Source of the DNA: Homarus americanus
Lineage: Eukaryota > Arthropoda > Malacostraca > Decapoda > Nephropidae
Length of the DNA stretch: 64,000 bases
Assembly (NCBI RefSeq): GCF_018991925.1
Contig: NW_024756914.1
Span: 8,316,267 to 8,380,266 of the forward strand
Reading direction: 5' to 3'
Shown here: one piece after another, positions 60,960 to 64,000 of the stretch
How the letters are laid out: each line of letters starts with the position of its first letter
Position numbering within the stretch: the stretch's first letter is position 1
Notes under the pieces: model-generated
Databases searched by the model: none
Seen by the model: the letters and a program-made list of their open reading frames with translations, nothing else
Told to the model about the DNA's origin: nothing
Made by a program: the position numbers and the translations under genes

Positions 60960-63900
60960 CCCCCCCCCCCTATTATAATTTTCATAGATCTTCCTTTTTC
61001 ACACCTCAGTGACCCTGAGTTTTTACTGTTCCTTAATCAGTATCAATGTTCCCACAATGATGATGCTAGTGTCATTCTCTTAGATGTGCTAGATCGTATG
61101 TTACACCCCCTTTACCCATGGTGTCGACACAATACTCCCTCATATCGCTCCTGATGTCTTTCTACAAAACTCACTGGGTTACACCAACCCAAACTGTAAC
61201 TATTACTTTCCTGACTCCTCCGAGTTTAGTTCTAGTCTCCTACTACCTCATTCCTTCTCCTTGGTCAGCCATAACATCAACAATATTCCCCTTCATCTGG
61301 ATACCTTTTTAGATCAGTGTTTATCTTTTAGTGCCCACAAATTTGATGTACCTGGGTTCTGTGAGACCAAACTCACTAACGATATTCACCATTTGTATAA
61401 CATTCCTAATTATAATAGACACTGCGTCAACACGTCACGACACAGTGGTGGTGTCGCCCTATATGTTGATATCAAGTATAACACTTCTGTAAGAGATGAT
61501 TTAAAGGTTCAGGAGGAGTACATGGAGAGTGTTTTCACTGAATTACGTAACGACACACGAAATATCCTAGTAGGAGTAATCATCAGAAGACCCCACACTA
61601 ATGTGAGGAATTTTCGGGATAAATTTTCGGAGCTTATCACTATCATAAGTTCAGAGAGGAAACACTGCTACATCACAGGAGATTTCAACCTTGATCTATT
61701 AAAATCAGAAACCGACATATCAGTATTAGACCTTCTTGCTACCTGTCACTCTAAACTCTTCTTCAACACTATAACCAAAACCACTAGAGTAACTACCACC
61801 TCTGCCACTGTGATAGATTATATCTGGACTAGCAACACTCCTAACAATCTTGCAAGTGGAATTATTTATAACAATATCTCAGATCACTTCCCAGTTTTTG
61901 CCATGTATAAAACAGCCACAAGACCTGAAAGGTTTAGTAGAGTCTCAATACAATACAGGGACTACTGCACCGACAAAATGCTCCTTTTTGAAAACAACCT
62001 AATGAATGCTAACTGGGATCTTGTCCATGCATCCGACAACCCTAACGTGAACAGCTGCAACTTCTCCTTCATCTTCAATGCTTGCTATAATAAATGCTTC
62101 CCCCTCAAGACTAAGTCAGTGAAAACTGTATCCATTTCCAAACCCTATATCACAAGCGAAATTAAGATAATGATAAAAGAAAAACACAAACTCCAAAGGA
62201 AATTTGCAAAAAGACCCATAACTTTCGGTGATGCTCACCGAAGTATCAGAAATAGAGTAACTCAAGCAGTTAGAAATGCCAGACGTAGCTATTATACAAA
62301 TAAGCTCCAGTCAGCATCAGGCGACGGTAAGAAAACCTGGAATGTCATAAATTCTATTCAGAACAGGAACACTCAGCCTTCGGCCCCCCACTCAGCTTTT
62401 ATGATAAATGATTCAGTTGTAATGGAACCCTCCCCCATTGCCAACCACTTCAATGAATATGTTATTAATGTTGGCAAAAATCTTGCAGAGAGCATCCCAG
62501 ATCACCATGAGGGATTTAGAGCCTACCTGCAAAACAGACAGCAAAATGAGCTGTTCTTATCCCCTGTCACAGCAGATGAATTACTTGCCATCATAAAAAT
62601 GTCCAAAGATGCAGCAGCAGGCGAAGACAATATACCAATGAGCATCATTAAGAAAGTAGCCCACTTATTACTACCTGGTTTTCCTACGCATCTGAAACTC
62701 CTCCTTCATTAGTGGTGTCTTTCCGGATAAACTGATAATTGCTAAAGTTCACCCAGCATATAAAAAAATCTGGGGACAAAGGTCTCTTCAACAATTACCG
62801 CCCCATATCAGTCCTCCCAGCCTTGAGTAAGATACTGGAGAAGCGAGCATGTTGTAGACCAAATTCCTTCTGCAATGCCAATAACATCTCTACAGACTTC
62901 CAGTTTGGATTTATAGCTAGAAGGTCGACTGAGAGTGCTCTGCTATCCTTTACTAATGACATATTAAATTCCTTTGATGACAGTCAGTTCACAGTCGTAT
63001 ATTCTTGGACCTCTCTAAAGCCTTCGATACTGTCGACCATATCATCCTCCTTTCAGAGCCTGAACATTACGGCGTTAGGGGCCTGTCCCACAATTGGTTT
63101 ACCTCATATCTGTCCAACAGGATGCAGTATGTCTGCTATAATAATCACCAATCTGGCTCCTCGCCAATCTTGTATGGCGTCCCCCAAGGTTCCATTCTCG
63201 GTCCAGTACTGTTTTTGTTGTACATAAACGACATAGTCCACGCCAGCTCACTCATAAAATACAATTTATTTGCAGACGATAGTAATCTCTATGCCAGCAA
63301 CCCAGACCTCCATTCCTTGATAAGAACTATGAACACTGAATTGACTAAAGTCAGGACCTGGGTAATACGTAGTAAACTGACCTTAAACCTTGAGAAAACC
63401 CACTACACGATCTTTCGCAGAAGGAAAAACTTACCCCCAGACTTGGACCCCCTGTACCTTGGTAATACAGTCCTTAAACGCGAACAAAACACTAAATTCT
63501 TCGGAGTTATTGTTTACGAGAAGCTTAACTGGAGAAACCACATACAAGCCATTCACAGTAAAGTCAATAAACAGTGCGGTATCATGTATCACACTCGCCA
63601 GTCACTCACTCTCACAGCAATGAAGGAAATCTATCATGATCTTGTTTACCAACACCTGATACATTGTCACACACCATGGGGGGCCTCTGGCTCTTCAAAA
63701 ACACAATCACTGGTTACTGCACAAAAGGGATTTGTATGGACAATGACCTACTTGAAAAAAACAGATCACACAAACGAAATTTTGCTAAATTGGAAATGTT
63801 AAAATTCGAAGATATTAACACCTACTGCTGTGCCCTCTTTGTTTACAAATCTATCAATCACTTGCTTGACAATAATTATTTCCAGTTCCGGAATAATCAG

Positions 63901-64000
63901 AGATACAACTTAAGGCACCCAGAGCTACTAAGACCACCCCCCCATGCGCTCCTCTCAGTCCCAGACCTCCATAAAATATCATGGTGTGAAACAACTTATC
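60960..64000 (+). mobile_element. LINE with open endonuclease ORF and RT, runs off the window
   Basis: A 483-codon open frame (61261-62712) holds an intact-looking apurinic-type endonuclease: FDVPGFCETKL, HCYITGDFNLDLLK, TVIDYIWTSN, NISDHFPVFAMY. The start is probably further 5' (NCNYYFPDSSEF is in the same frame). A linker (NARRSYYTNKLQSASGDGKK) leads toward RT. After frameshifts at about 62710 and 63000, RT is open 63005-63802: [49 protein letters not shown] (catalytic FADD). The C-terminal part continues to the window end in another frame. A Jockey/CR1-type element, decayed only by a few shifts. Confidence 0.9.

Overview
This is eukaryotic, intron-bearing, extremely repeat-rich DNA, most likely from a decapod crustacean or close relative. 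The clues are TTAGG/AACCT-like degenerate tracts (the arthropod telomere motif), long (TA)n, (GT)n and (TTA)n arrays, many minisatellites, and decayed non-LTR retrotransposons. I see no bacterial-style operons, rRNA genes or CRISPR. One 100-N assembly gap lies at 49172-49271.

The only host gene I can support is an LHPP-like HAD phosphatase on the minus strand. Three spliced exons (44762-44913, 42519-42675, 39257-39451) join in frame and end at a stop codon. Its N-terminal exons were not found. Nearly everything else is mobile or tandem-repeat DNA.

Layout. 0-6 kb: an 85-bp repeat, a 3-kb 15-bp minisatellite, TA arrays and foldback elements. 6-9 kb: a Helitron-type Rep/helicase with a broken Rep half and an open helicase half, flanked by foldbacks. 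12-18 kb: LINE fragments, a minisatellite and TTAGG-like DNA. 18.3-25.2 kb: two head-to-tail pieces of a large gene family with an XPG/FEN-like nuclease core and a Cys-rich C-terminus (perhaps Academ-type transposons). One piece is split by a Jockey-like LINE, which is itself split by a Ty3/Gypsy-like LTR element. 25-28 kb: minisatellites and a possible solo LTR. 28-36 kb: a LINE whose RT core is replaced by a tRNA-type SINE, a Tigger-like element, a hAT-like transposase split by a LINE, and a LINE with RNase H split by another LINE with a 12-bp target duplication. 36-49 kb: a cluster of pogo/Tigger elements around and inside the phosphatase gene, including a nearly complete transposase. 49-58 kb: low-complexity DNA, a long LINE with endonuclease and RT, a second LINE in opposite orientation, and large minisatellites. 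58.6-64 kb: a 27-bp minisatellite abutting a LINE, then another LINE with an open endonuclease frame running off the window.

The genes do not form a pathway. The window is a record of nested transposition and repeat expansion. Family names rest on motif recognition by eye; no database search was run.
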